A stretch of 64,000 nucleotides of DNA from Bathynomus jamesi (GCA_023014485.1 JAJOZX010005610.1:35001-99000); one strand, 5' to 3'; shown: positions 24,802 through 36,479, numbered from the stretch's first letter. A program made the numbers and translations. The notes: generated by a model not told the origin, from the letters alone.

Positions 24802-25526
24802 TACAATTGGCTTCTTTTTAATTGTGACATAGCAATTGCTGCATAGTAATTGATTTTCTTCCAAAATTCCATAGCTTGCAGCTGCCATGGCAGAGTTTAC
24901 TTTTTTGATGTTACAGAAAATTCTTAGTGTGTTTTTTCATAGGATCGCAACAAAATTTTGTGTTTTGAGGCATTTTAAGGGTTAGGTAAATTTCCGTATA
25001 CTAGAAAATTAGGTATATATATATACTGAAAATCTGGAAAGAACAAAAAAAATTAAAATTGAGGATTTTTTTAGTCATTTTTTTTACATAATCGTCGATA
25101 AGCTGACTTGTTATTACTTATTATGGTGTACATACATCAAATAAACATTTTTTATTCCTGGTCTTTTTTTCAAAAAATGATATCTTCGCTGCAAAAAAAA
25201 AAAAAAAAAATCAATTTTATTTTTGTTACCCTAAAAAAATTATACATCTTTAGAAACTACAGTTAATTTTACATATTTTATCATTTAAGACTTACTACAC
25301 TACCACAATTAGGAGCCGAGATATTTACATTTGAAAATTATTGTTTTTTTTCATTTGACCAAAATTTGGTCAAGCCATAAAATTTGACCAACTTGACCAA
25401 TTTGACCAATTTTCAAAAAAATTCAGAAATTTGTAATTTGGACCTAAACCAACCCTCACACCAAGTTTCATGAATTTTGAAGAGGTTACCGTGTACTTCA
25501 TTTGTCTATTTCTCGTAGAATTACCC

Positions 25527-26030
25527 AAATAATAACAATGATAATACTAATTAAATAAATAAATAGATTAATCAATCAATGTAAGATCTGGAGTATAATT
25601 GATTTCTTCTTCTCATTGTTAATATGGTCAGAGTTCAACTGATTGTTGGTGGCTTTATGTGGCAGAGAACAGGTTTGTGTATGACTGTCTCCCACTGGTC
25701 TGCATACACCAGAGTACAGCTGTACTGTACACAACTTAAAAACAACTTCAAACTGTGCAGTACACAGCAAGGTCAACTGGAATGGTCAAAATCACAAGTA
25801 TAGCAGTGGAGAATAATAATCAACTCCAAACATTTATGCGAGCCACATATGTGAAATTACAAACTGCGTGTGTGCAACCCCTAAATTTAGTCCAAATGAC
25901 TTAAAATTTCACCACAAGGGTTTTTTCATACATAAAACATTTTAAGGGTTAGGAGCATGACTTTTCTAACTTTCATTTTGAAGAACCATCCTAAATTGGT
26001 TAGACAACTTCTTGTCCAACTGCACTTTTC
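25527..26030. other. Spacer right of A1, no gene seen
   Basis: AT-rich sequence of about 500 bp. No coding frame or repeat end could be supported. It may be part of the old LINE locus. Confidence 0.35.
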
Positions 26031-26034
26031 AAAT

Positions 26035-26475
26035 ACTCATTAATGACCTCTCCATCTTTCTCCTTTAAAAAGGGTATACCCCCAGGGTTCTGTTCTTAGT
26101 CCATTGTTATTCACTGCATATCTCTTGGATAGACCAAGTATTGAAGCAGTTCAATCATCAGAGTTTGCTGATGATACAGCTTTCTATGTGGCAGTAGACA
26201 CCCTTTAGAAGCCCAACAGATGTTGCTAAAAATAACTGATAGTTTCTGCACCATGATGAAAACTTGGTCTTTCCCTGAATCAAGAAAAATCCAGAATTAT
26301 CTTTTACAAATCAAAAGGTTCAAGTGAATCCCATTATCCAAATTAGTAACAGCCCAGTTGCCATGGTCACATCCTTCCAGTTTTTAGGAATGGTCCTTGA
26401 CAGCTCCAGACTGACTTGGTCTTGTCATATTAACTACCTGGTGACATCTTGCATGAAATGTCTGAACTCTTTAAC
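26035..26475 (+). pseudogene. I/Jockey-like LINE reverse transcriptase, middle part
   Basis: After a one-base shift the frame reads YPQGSVLSPLLFTAYL and SEFADDTAFY, the RT motifs B and C with the catalytic Asp pair, followed by FQFLGMVLDSSRLTWS and HINYL, the usual region behind the palm. The N-terminal motifs and the RNase H are missing on both sides. The missing N-terminal half, with the same style of sequence, is found on the minus strand at 63745-64000, and an RNase H region at 12.9-18.9 kb; all three become collinear if the A1-A2 interval is turned round. Confidence 0.82.
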
Positions 26476-26779
26476 CCTTTAATGCCCAGTGTGTGAAATT
26501 TTCATCATTAACTTTGGAAGCAATTTTAGACCTTCCAGTTCCCAATGTGTGAAATTTAACACATTTCGTATTTTATTAATTATGAATAATAAAACTTTGT
26601 AAAATATATTTTTCAGTTATTTTGGGTCCAATTAAACGATTTTTATATCCCAATTTTTTTTTTACTTTTTGACTTAATAGATAGGGGGCAGCTCGATCTA
26701 CACTTCTCACTTTTTACTGATCATTTATCTTAGGGTAAAATAAAAGTATGTTGATATTTATGATTCAGCCTCTTTCACC
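26474..26779. other. AT-rich stretch with piggyBac-like end TTAACCCTTTAATGCC
   Basis: TTAA followed by CCCTTTAATGCCCAGTG at 26472-26490 looks like one end of a piggyBac-type element; the words CCCAGTGTGTGAAAT and CCCAATGTGTGAAAT repeat inside. No opposite end was found. The stretch replaces the outer part of the left inverted repeat of element D. Confidence 0.3.
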
Positions 26780-27549
26780 TTGAAAAATAACTTATGCACA
26801 GAGTGCGTACATTCCATTAAAAAAAAGTTGCATTTATATTTCACCTTTGACCTTAGGTCAGAGTTCAAAATTCAAGGTCATGAAAATTGACATAAGTAAA
26901 GACCTTTTAGATGAAGCATATTCAAGCAAAAAATTGGAGTAGGATCTCCATGGGTTTGCTTTCCACAAGCATTTGAAATTGTGCATGTTGAAAATTTTGA
27001 GCATTTTATTTAAGATAACTTCACAAATAATTCATATACGGTATATACATATGATATAGCTAGCTACATACATGATGTGATATATGCCTATAAGTAAGCA
27101 TCAAGATTTTTGCAAACAAGTTATTTGGTTATCTAAAAGTATCAATTTTTATCACAAATCTTATATAATTTTTGCAGTTAAAAATAACTTGAAATTTAGA
27201 TGTTTGAAGTTTGAACAATGACTAACTTGTTAATTCATCAGAAATACCTGTACACTTCATATTGCTGTGCTGAACCTGAAAAATATTAATTTTATACTTA
27301 TTAAAAATTTAAGTAAAATTATCATGAGGAGGAGTTTAAAAAACTAATTAGCAAGGTAGGTAGTTAAACCCCTTAGTTACCTCCCAAGGCCTAGGTGTGT
27401 ACCTCATTCCAACTTCCGAAGGACCTAGGCCTAGATACTATGCAGGGTGCCAAAACAGGTTTTTTTTCATTATGTATTAGTTTAGAGATCTTATATATTC
27501 TACTGTATGGCAGAAACAAGCATAGGGATCGGGCACATGCTTGTGGAGA

Positions 27550-27630
27550 AAAAAAAATTTCTTAGCTACTAGGATTCCAACCCAGGATCATTTATTCGCA
27601 CTCACAGGCTCTAACAACTAGAGGGTTAGA
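27550..27630 (-). repeat. tRNA-derived SINE or tRNA relic
   Basis: On the minus strand the sequence has a B-box-like GGGTTGGAATCC at 27583-27572 and an A-box-like TAGTTGTTAGAGC at 27620-27608, about 25 bases upstream, followed by a short T/A-rich tail. The spacing and order fit a polymerase III promoter from a tRNA gene. The cloverleaf is not intact, so a SINE head or degraded tRNA is more likely than a working tRNA. Confidence 0.5.
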
Positions 27631-27845
27631 GGGATTTCTGCTATTTAATAATAATTTAATATTAGGAAGCTGTACAATTTAAGATAGACTAATACTTAGA
27701 ACTGTATTCATAAGTGTTAACAATTATTAAAATATAGTTAGTTACAGTATATAGGCATACATGTCAATGAGCAATTTAAATAGCAATACTCACATTTTCT
27801 ATGCAGTTGTAAGTTTTTGATTATATGTTTTTGACAATAAGTCAG

Positions 27846-27896
27846 GGTTGGCAAAAACCCAGCAAAACCCAACTGGTTTTTTGGGGTTTTGCCAAC
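27846..27896. repeat. Short hairpin GTTGGCAAAAACCC ... GGGGTTTTGCCAAC
   Basis: A perfect-looking 14-base stem with a roughly 25-base centre. CAGGGTTGGCAAAAAC resembles hAT ends, so it may be a minimal solo element; no clear duplication is seen. Confidence 0.45.
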
Positions 27897-28075
27897 TTGC
27901 AATAAGTTTGTATCCAGTTTCTTGATTACTTTTTAAGATGATGCTTTTTCAGGATCATATTGGCTTTATTGGTTTCCTTTTTTGTGATTGTGTATGTTCT
28001 TCCAGTAGCTGTCATTGGGTTTATGATTGTGAGGATGTTGGACAAATCTACTGTAAGTATATCAGGATAAGGAAA

Positions 28076-29075
28076 TTACTTGTTTGGGCCACAATGGTGA
28101 AGGAAGTTTACTTTCACTTCACCCTCACCAGGATATGTTTCCATCACACACCCAATCCACCAGTGGTTATCATACTCCACTCTTACATATCCTGTGACAT
28201 TTTCAATTAATTGAGTGGCTTGTTGGGGGGAAATGAATTCCTTTTGACTTTCAACTAAGGCTCTGTACATTTGTCCTTCTAAACAATTTTTGTCAGTGGT
28301 ATGAATGAATGTAATTTTTTGAGTTCCCGGTATGGTTCTCACTTTTGATAAAATTGGATCTAAAAATTCTCTCTCATTTGAGTATTGTTCTTGTGTTGTA
28401 AAGCTAAGAGACATTTGAGTCAATTTTAAGGAACAGAAATCAAAAATCTTTTGGGGACAATTTGATTTTCATATGGCCTACGAAGACTTTCTTTTGATGG
28501 TTCCTCCGACACCATCCGATGGTCCCTTGCCATGGCTGGTAGCAAAAAAAATGCCATTCAGCCTTAACTCCAAATTCTTCATGGTGGTGGCATAAATTTA
28601 AAAAGGTTTTGCAGTTTTTGTGTTGACCTGCGCATCCATCAGTAAAATAGATAATTCTGTTTAGTAGCTGAAAATTTGACTCAAGATGATTTACTAAAAC
28701 TTTTATGAATAGTTGCACTGCAACAGTATCATGTGTATTACACTCTGAGATAATAGTTAGAGAGCTGTGATTTACTTTTTCTTGCTCTTTGTAATAATAA
28801 ACCCATCTAGGCAATCTTCTAAATTTTGAACAACACAGTCCAGCTGAGATCGATCTGTTGTTGTTCACTGTTTGTACTGGATTTCATCAATACCTTTTTC
28901 TTCGTAACATGTAAGAAGAGTTTCCTTTAGCGAATCAGGTCTAGGGCATTGATCACACTCCTAAATAGCAAGGTTAACTTTTATCACAAATAATTTTTGC
29001 TAAAGCGCAGTGGTAACTAAACAGAGTTTCTTCCTCACTGGTAATTTCTGCCATTCTGGAACCTGTCATCATTAA
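28076..29075 (-). pseudogene. Lineage D DDD transposase, C-terminal half
   Basis: Reading from 29075: GIKLMMTGSRM, then the Cys cluster ECDQCPRPDSLKETLL, then a junction where the segment with the first catalytic Asp has been lost, then YYYKEQEK and THDTVAV. IIYFTDGCAGQHKN carries the second catalytic Asp. SHGKGPSDGVGGTIKRK, the third, is readable after a one-base shift. The 28423-28076 frame holds the linker motif IPGTQKITF and the C-terminal domain (VRVEYDNHWWIGCV and VNFLHHCGP). The N-terminal half is found at 45131-46020, displaced by E. The missing first Asp and shifts make it dead. Confidence 0.85.
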
Positions 29076-29789
29076 CTTAATGCCCATTCCACGCATATGT
29101 CAACTTTTGATGAAAATTTGAAACTAACCAAATTTACAAAACTTTATTATTTTTATTCCTTAAGATCTCTAGTTTTCAAAATTACAAACAGATTTCAAAT
29201 ATCTCCATTAGTTATAAAGCAATGACAAAAGATATATAAGTATGTTCTGATATGTTACACAGTAGAGAAACAAAGCAATTTTCAATTCTATACACAAAAT
29301 AAACAATAGTAAATATAAGGTAAAACCATACAGCCGCATATAGTACACGTTTTTAGCTACAAAAGGCTATTTGTAGATTTATCTTAGATATCTTATTGTG
29401 TGACATGCACTTGAAAACTTTGGGTGAAAGAGGAATGACCATTATGCAAATTTCACTTTTTTGATCTAGTAAAAACAGCTTACATCTGATCATGCTCCAC
29501 CTTTGTTTTCTCTTAGTTTTTATGTACCTTTACTGCCATGATTTAGTTTTGTTGTCAACATCTCAGGTTTGTCCGCAAACAGCATCATGGTCATTCCCAA
29601 TTCTTGAGTAACGGTTGTACCTGGTACGGAGTCATGACTGTTACGCATGTTTTACTTGTTTCAGTATACCTCATGTAACTTTTATTTTAGTTGTTTATTA
29701 ATAACTTGCTTTATTTCTCTTCTTTTTAGATTTTTTGAAAAAATAAAATAGATTCTAGGTGTGTATACGTACATTTAACAGCTGGCAAA

Positions 29790-30754
29790 ATGCTACCAAA
29801 GACTGCAGCAGAAAGAATGCAACTTTATCGCCAATGTAAGGCAGCAGCATATCCTGAAACCTGGAAAGCGAAAAATGCAGAAAAGTGTAGGAAGTATAGA
29901 CAAGGTCTGACAGCACAGCAAAGGAAGAGATCTAATGCTAAAGCTGCAGTAAGGAAACAATGTTACAGGGCAAGGAGGAGTGAACAGGGAGAAGAACAAC
30001 CTGTCTACAAGTCTCAGCAAGCCTTAGGCAAAGCTGTGATGAAAACAGCCCATGCCTTGCCTTTCAGCCCAAGGAAAAGGCAAGTTGTCATCGCCAACAT
30101 TGTCCAAAAGGTTGGCCTAAATCTTGCAGTTCCTCCAGCCAAGAAACCAAAGCCATCAACAGCATTGACCAAGGAGGTGAAGGAAGCTGTGGCCTCCTAT
30201 TATAAAAATGATCACATATCACGAGCCTTGCCAGGAAAGAAACAAAAAGTCAGTATGATCAAAGGAGTCTGGGAAGAAAGAGCACGTTGCCAGAAGGGTC
30301 CTCTGCTACACGTTGAGGGAGGTGTACCAGCTGTTTAAAGGAGTCGAAACATGCTGGCATGGAGATAGGGCTTTCAAGATTCGCAGAACTTCAGCCTGTG
30401 GAAGTGGAACTTGTAAGCTACAAGTCACAGAATGTGTGCTGCTGTCCATACTGTGAAAATATGAATTTTCTCCAAGGCAGCCAGGTGGAAAGATAACAAA
30501 TCCACCTTCGACTTAATCAACCATCTAGTGTTTGACTCTAATAATAATTAATGTCATGTATGCGAAGAAAGTGTGATAAATGCATTTTGGCCAAGGAGTG
30601 TTCTGATAAGATCGAAGCTTTAATGGATGATGACCACACAGACATTCTTGTACGTCAATGGGATGGTGGTCATCTCAAGACAGAAGAATTCCCAACCCCC
30701 TCGGAACTTGTATCAGAAATTTACCAAAAAATGGGTACCTACGTTACACATACC
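29790..30754 (+). pseudogene. Lineage E DDD transposase, N-terminal half
   Basis: The start at 29790 (MLPKTAAERMQLYRQ) opens a strongly basic region to about residue 75 (AEKCRKYRQGLTAQQRKRSN), a likely DNA-binding segment not seen in lineages A-D. It continues to EVKEAVASYYKNDHISRALPGKK, equivalent to the NDEYSRVYPGIKD region of A. Frame changes follow near 30330 and 30500; the Cys cluster reads MRRKCDKCILAKECSD and the next motif ILVRQWDGGH equals YKQWVTTDR of C. The frame ends exactly where C was inserted (TATA, 30755-30758) and is picked up at 42895. Confidence 0.82.
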
Positions 30755-31136
30755 TATAGGGGCATTCCAGGAGAGATCACCCAATGCATGTCACCACTCT
30801 GACTTGGATTTTGATGAAAATTGACATACAGGGTTGTTCTGGGTGCTGATTTCACTGGTCAAAATGAAAAAGTTCTATGACCCATAGTTTTTGAGATATG
30901 GGTCCCCAAAATTTTGGGGGCCCCACTTTACCACCTAACTTTAATAGGCAATAACTCCCAAACATCTTACCATAGATCTATAAAACTAAATTTTTAGAAT
31001 CAGCATGAAGAGATCTATTAAATGATACCACATTCAAATGTGTAGAACAATAATGAAAATTTCCCCCCCTTTTTTATTTTTGACCCTCACCCCCGCTAGG
31101 CAGTGAAATCAAAAAAAAAAAAATTTTATTTATTAA

Positions 31137-33400
31137 CCACTTAACAACTTATTTATTTCCAAGAAAGTGGACAATATATATCTATTTTTTTTAATAGAAT
31201 ATTTTATTCTTTTTATTGTGCTAAAGAGGAAAATAATCGACATTTTATTATTTTTTTTATTTTTAAGAAGTTATAAAGAATTACATGTCCTTTGAAAAAT
31301 TTGCCCGAGTTTATACGTTCATTTTTTAAAACGAGAAATACATGTTTTTTTGAATAAAAATAATAATAAATGTTAAGCAAATTCCTTTCAAAACAACTCT
31401 GAACTAAATAAAAACTATGTAAAGGAAAATTGGCATATTACTTTTAAGAGAAATCATACTTCGAGTGATAATCACGAAAGCACGGAGAAACGCATAGGCC
31501 TACATCGCAATCTCTGCAGTAATATCTTGACTCACGGCGAATTTTTTTTCCCCTTTCGGTTTTCTTTCGTGTACAAACTGCACATATCCTTGTTGGGTTC
31601 GTTTTTTTCTCAGTTGCTGGAATAATATCTGGAAAGTGGCGCCCTGACATTCGAAGTGGTGTGGCATTGGTGCTTGGTCGACCCCTTGAAGCTACGAAAG
31701 ATACTTTGTATTTTGCAACCATCATGTCGATCAGCTCCATTCTGTAGTCTAATGGTTTCTTGCTTTGTCCCGTTTGTTTGAAAAGAATGAAAGAATTCCA
31801 TACAGCTAATTCTAAAAGATGAAAAAACAACTTCCGGTAATACTTCTTTCCCCGTTTCCTCATTGGGTAGCTTGAAAGTGTTTGATCAACCCGATCAACT
31901 CCTCCCATGGTGTTGTTGTAATCCTTCACAATCTGAGGCACACGGACAACACCTCGCCTTCTTACACATTCTGTCATTTCTGAAGAATGAACAGTTGATA
32001 GAAGAGTGACATCCCTTTTGTCTTTCCATTTCATAGCCAAAACTTTTCGACGCCTAAATGCAATACTTTCCCCCTTTTTCAGTTTTTTGTTTTTTATTTG
32101 CGCAGGTATCCCTTTCCTTGTTTGTTTTACAGTCCCATAAGTGTCTGTACGATGTTCAACCAATAAGTTAGCCAGCTCCGGTGAAGTATAAAAGTTGTCT
32201 GTAGTCAGGCAATGACCTTTCCCCAATAATGGCTCCATCAATGACATCACAATTTGGATAGATACTGGAAGATCTTTATAAACCTGACTCACTTGAGTAC
32301 CTTTTCCAGTGTATATGATTGTTGACCAAACATAGCCTGACTTTGATTCGCAAAGCATGTATAATTTTATGCCAAAGCGAGCTCTCTTCAGAGGCATATA
32401 CTGCACCCACCCAAGACGTCCTTTATACATCATAAGGCTCTCATCAATTGTCACATCACGATCTAGGTTGTATAGAGAATTGAATTTGTCACTAAGGTAT
32501 TTGTAAACTGGATAAATTTTGTTCAGTTTCTGGTATGGGTGGGTATTTGGGTCATAATCTTCATTATTTGCAAAATGTAAATTACTTTTCAAAAGCTGAA
32601 ATCTTTTGAGAGTCATGCAGTGTCTAAAAAATGGTGTATCCATGATAGGCTTTTTTGTCCAATAAAGCCAATAGTTAGGCTTTGGAATTAGGCCTTGCAG
32701 CATTGTTATTGCTAAAAACACTCTTATCTCATTACTGTCTGTAGCTCTCCAAGCACTGTTCCCGTGTTGCGTTGCATACTGATTCGTCTCAGTTACAATA
32801 ATATCGATGAGTTCATCAGTAAAATATAAATTGAAAAAATCTAATGGATTACCTTCAACGGGAACATTCGTATTTGCATTACTCTTTGTGAAGTCAAATC
32901 TTGGAGGAGCTACCGTAGGCTGAGTCTCTTCAAACCACGATTGACGAAATTGCTCAAATGTTTCATCTGATTCACCCTCCGAAAAGTCTTCTGAGCAAGA
33001 GGAATCACTGTTATCATCTTCGGAAGAGCTCAGATGTATATCTTCAACATTTCCTAACAAACTTTCTTCTTCACTATCAGAATCCATCTTTATATGACTA
33101 AAATTACCATATGTAAAAAATGATTTGGACAGACATACAACACACCTCGGATGACTGTTGCGCACTGAGAAAGTACTGTATATAAACATAATTATGTGTG
33201 TTATATGTCAAAAGCCAGGCTTCAAACCACGCCCAGAGGCGTGGCTTTCGAGCAGTACAGCCAATTAGAGTAAATGCACGAGATATCTCATTCAAATTTT
33301 AAACATACTTCAAATTTTTCATGCGCCCGAGTAAATTCGGGTAAATTTTTTAGAGCGAGTCTTTGATGCCCGAGTATATTCGGGCAAAATCGTTAAGTGG
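31137..33400 (-). mobile_element. piggyBac-type transposon copy 2, apparently intact
   Basis: TTAA flanks the element (31133-31136 and 33401-33404) and the ends are CCACTTAAC and GTTAAGTGG. A second inverted sub-terminal word, CCCGAGTATATTCGGG or similar, is seen at the right end. The opposite arm of C at about 36780 shows the site without the insertion. The single gene inside is open from start to stop, so this is the best candidate in the window for a recently active element. Confidence 0.93.
31444..33087 (-). CDS. piggyBac transposase, full-length open frame (547 aa)
   Basis: This enzyme excises and inserts the piggyBac element at TTAA without leaving a footprint. The start chosen is the ATG at 33087 (MDSDSEEESLLG), which begins the acidic N-terminal region; the frame is open 34 codons further upstream but that part looks non-coding. 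The three catalytic Asp regions are present: RDVTIDESLMMYKGRL, LTTDNFYTSPELA and NTMGGVDRVDQ. The C-terminal cysteine-rich domain (CAVCTRKK, CRDC, CVSPCFRDYH) is complete and binds the transposon end in known members. Length is close to the usual 550-600 residues. No internal stop or frameshift is seen. It differs clearly from copy 1 at 4252-6476. Confidence 0.93.
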   Translation of the reverse strand: MDSDSEEESLLGNVEDIHLSSSEDDNSDSSCSEDFSEGESDETFEQFRQSWFEETQPTVAPPRFDFTKSNANTNVPVEGNPLDFFNLYFTDELIDIIVTETNQYATQHGNSAWRATDSNEIRVFLAITMLQGLIPKPNYWLYWTKKPIMDTPFFRHCMTLKRFQLLKSNLHFANNEDYDPNTHPYQKLNKIYPVYKYLSDKFNSLYNLDRDVTIDESLMMYKGRLGWVQYMPLKRARFGIKLYMLCESKSGYVWSTIIYTGKGTQVSQVYKDLPVSIQIVMSLMEPLLGKGHCLTTDNFYTSPELANLLVEHRTDTYGTVKQTRKGIPAQIKNKKLKKGESIAFRRRKVLAMKWKDKRDVTLLSTVHSSEMTECVRRRGVVRVPQIVKDYNNTMGGVDRVDQTLSSYPMRKRGKKYYRKLFFHLLELAVWNSFILFKQTGQSKKPLDYRMELIDMMVAKYKVSFVASRGRPSTNATPLRMSGRHFPDIIPATEKKTNPTRICAVCTRKKTERGKKIRRESRYYCRDCDVGLCVSPCFRDYHSKYDFS

Positions 33401-33790
33401 TTAAACTTTCATTAATTGTTAAAGGATACAAACAATAAAAAATGTGGGTATCAAGTTGCAAATATTTTAAAAATTATTAAAAAAATATGTACATTGTGAA
33501 ATTTTGACATTTTTACGCCTGCAGACTAAAATAGAGAACTACAAATGATATTCACATTGAAAAAAATAAACAGCAAAAATATGAATTGAACACACATTAC
33601 ATCAAGTTGATTCATAATTACATGAGTTTTTCAACTCATTTTCTGGGAAAACATTGAATACGCATTGTTCCTGGCTTTAAAGTTGATGTGCTTAATAAAC
33701 CTAAAATTTTATCTCTTGATATGTGGCATGTATCTCTAATTTGTGGAAAGTAATAGTAAACACTATCCTGATGGGTGCAAAAAGCTAACC

Positions 33791-36479
33791 TCACTCATCA
33801 AATTCCTCATTATAGGAATGTACAAATCCCAACCATTTCTGATCATTGTAAGTACAAACTATGTACTCTCCTATTTTTGGATTAACTTCAACATTACCTT
33901 CACCCAGAAAAGCTTTCCTTATAATCCTCCTCACCTCACCAACTTCATCAGAAGATAATTCAAATGTTTTTGTTATTTGCATTAATAGGTACAAATCTGT
34001 GGAATGTGTGTTCCTGTTAGTTGCATACTTTTTTCATATGTCACTTAAAAATTTTTCCATAGCTTCAATTTCTTCAGAATTTATTAAAACAAAATTTATG
34101 CTGTCACTTATATTGTTTGAACACAATTCAAACATGTCTTCTGGTGGTAATATTTGATTTGCGAATGTTCTCTGCATACTCGCTCTGGCTATAGATCTTT
34201 TCACTGTACCGGGTGTACCCCCAATCCCATCACAAGCGCTCTTACCATGGCTTGTGGCAAAGAAATGCCACTCACATTCCAGCCCAAGATCTTCATGTTT
34301 ACAAAGTTGAAACGATTTTTATATTGTCCTGCACATCCATCAGTAAAATAATGTAATTTTTTGATATGAATGTGGGATTTTCTAATAATAGGTATGAGTG
34401 TATTTAAAAAAGTGTAAACCATTGTAGTGTTATGTTTTGTATCTGGAGATAAAAAACAATAACTTGAATGTTTTGTTTCATTACTTTCTGGTTCCTTATA
34501 ATATAACACAAAGGGATGCACTGTGCATTGGGTATTTTCCCAATGAAAACCTTGGGCTGCATCCTGTACTACAAATGAGTAGTTTTCTGAAAAGTCACCA
34601 AGAACTACAGCTGTATGGCTATTTAAATTATTATTCAAGTTTTTGGAAATGCACTCTGATTCTTTGCTATAAAGTGATGTGTCGATTTGACAATTTTTAT
34701 GCTTAATGAATTCATAAAATCATCTACAGACTCTGTTTTTTCAACCATATTGCATCGATCTGTAGTAACCCATTGTTTATATTTTATTTCCTCACATTCA
34801 GGATCATTAACACTTTGAAAAGTGAGCAAAAAATTCTTAATACCTTCTTTTGGACAGAGATTACATATTTGCATCATGCAATTCCTGTTGTTGACATCAC
34901 ACACTGCTTTCTCCATAAGAGTTGTGTATTCCAACCCTTTGACACCCAAAGCTGAGAATTATATTTTGGCATTTTGGTGGTATGTACATACACACACAGA
35001 ATGGGTACCAGCAGCTCCAGCTAAAACACAATGTTTGGGGCAAAGGCTGGCAAAACTAGAGAAGCCAATTTGGGGACTATCTGGATTATTTTTATAGCGA
35101 CTAAAAGCTTCTTTCAGATTCACTAACACCAGTCTTTTCTGCTCAGATTCTTTATACCCACTTTCATTTCTGATACTCAAGCAGTCTTTTGTACCTGGGC
35201 ATAAATGACTCATTTCATCCGATTCAAAAAATTTCTGAACAGAATCTTTAGTACCTTTAGTTATTACTTTTCCTTTTGACATGGGTTCAATTTCAGGAAT
35301 AATTCCAAGTCTTTGTTCTATATTTCTGCTTTTCTTGACTAAATATTCAGTTGTCTGAAATATTTATAGTTTTTGATATGGTAAATGGAGATAATGTCAA
35401 TATTTGGAGTTTCCTCTCATAACTGTCAGTAGAATGGAAAGCTTCACCCAGTTCATTCATGAGATGAATCATTGACCTGAAACAAATTCATGAATGTATG
35501 ATAGCTATAAACAAAACATTACATGTGCATATTAAATTTTTTGGATTATATTAATAATTTCAAGTGTAACAAAATGAGCATTCTTTGAGATAGTCAAATT
35601 AAACCAAAAATTATTTTGTGATCAAATGAATTCCAAATGATTTAATGGGCTCATTGATTTCCAATCTTTAGAGAGTTGTGCTTCTAGTTTCTACTCTCAA
35701 AGGTGAATACCTACATTTTGTTTTTATGCTTCAGTTGTAGTTTAGGTATATTCCTACTTAATAATAGCGTATCATTTTAAAATTCATACCTTCGAGTTTC
35801 ATGATCCAACTTTGTAGCTTTTGACGGGCTTGGGATCTCAATTTCTAAACTTGTTTCTAGCTTTTGTTTTAAAGAATGACGTGCTTTTTCTATTGTTTGA
35901 ATAGCTTGTGCTTCTTTTCTTGAGGAACCCAAACCATCTGAAATTTTTTAATAAATATTTGATCCATTTGATATATATGGACAATAATAATTAATGTCAA
36001 CATATTAATTTAATAAGTTTAATAAATTTAATATGTCAACATATTAATTTCATTAAGTTTTTCAGCAACTGCTGAAAAACTGTCTTGAAAGTAAAGGCAT
36101 TATAAATAAATAATATAAATAACAAAATTATAAATATAAAAAGTACCTATCATTAAATACTTAGGCTTCTTCACTGGAGTTACAGCAAGACTCGAACTTG
36201 AGAAACCTCTTCTTTGGCATTACTTGATATACTTGGATCATATTCATCACTTTCTGAAATAACATTCTCAGAAGACTGATTGTGATCAGACTCTTCACTT
36301 TGTGATGTTGATAGCAACTCTGGTCTCTGGGTCAATAATTTTCTACAGTTGCTACATAGTACAGTATTCATTTGTAGTTTCCATTTACATCGATCATAAA
36401 GTGATTGGCTAATGGTTCTTATATCCTTGTGTATCTTTTTCTTATGTTTTTGTAAAGGATCATCACAGTATCTAACCAT
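33791..36479 (-). pseudogene. Lineage C DDD transposase, multi-exon, broken
   Basis: The first exon starts at 36479 (MVRYCDDPLQKHKKK) and contains LCSNCRKLL; a second lies at about 35938-35790. After a third small exon the frame at 35282 reads MSKGKVITKG, FESDEMSHLCPGTKD, FASLCPKHCVLAGAAG and SVCVCTYHQNAK. The next pieces hold NCMMQICNLCPKEG and YKQWVTTDR. At 34638-34201 is the catalytic core: VVLGDFSENYSFVVQD, YFTDGCAGQYKNR and, after a shift, the third region with SHGKSACDGIGGT. The C-terminal domain at 33994-33791 reads IGEYIVCTYNDQKWLGFV. All three Asp are kept, but frameshifts between them indicate a relic. Confidence 0.85.

Larger units (their letters stand above)
19854..24898 (-). pseudogene. 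Lineage A DDD transposase, multi-exon, broken
   Basis: The start is the ATG at 24898 (MAAASYGILEENQLLCSNC). The first exon is interrupted by the mariner and the hAT. The following exons are at about 22080-21930, then 21736-21190 (YQKVMEELKEKF, then NDEYSRMCPGIKDY and HLRPSWCVLAGQS), then the Cys cluster. The catalytic region, 20920-20360, holds QDCAQGFHWEN, IHYFTYGCAAQYKNK and SHGKNACDGIGGTVKR; the Asp of TDG is replaced by Tyr in this copy. The C-terminal small domain lies at 20100-19860 (IFPAQDDVC and GSIEAS). Frameshifts and the Asp loss show a dead copy. Sister copy A2 retains TDG. Confidence 0.85.
18923..25526 (-). mobile_element. A1: long-TIR DDD transposon, lineage A, with hAT and mariner inserts
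   Basis: The element starts GGGTAATTCCAGGAC and ends CGTAGAATTACCC. Its inverted repeats span about 450 bp (18923-19375 and about 25090-25526). Subtracting the hAT (22356-23903) and the mariner (24018-24801), it is about 4.26 kb, matching sister copy A2 (4.20 kb). The transposase gene is on the minus strand. Immediate flanks are TTTA on the left and AAAT on the right, which do not match; they pair with the flanks of A2 instead. The same family as B-E is shown by the protein. Confidence 0.9.

Noticed and set aside
18919..25530. A simple 4-bp target duplication for A1 alone
   Set aside because: Left TTTA and right AAAT are not a direct repeat in any shift of the end; only the crossed pairing with A2 works.
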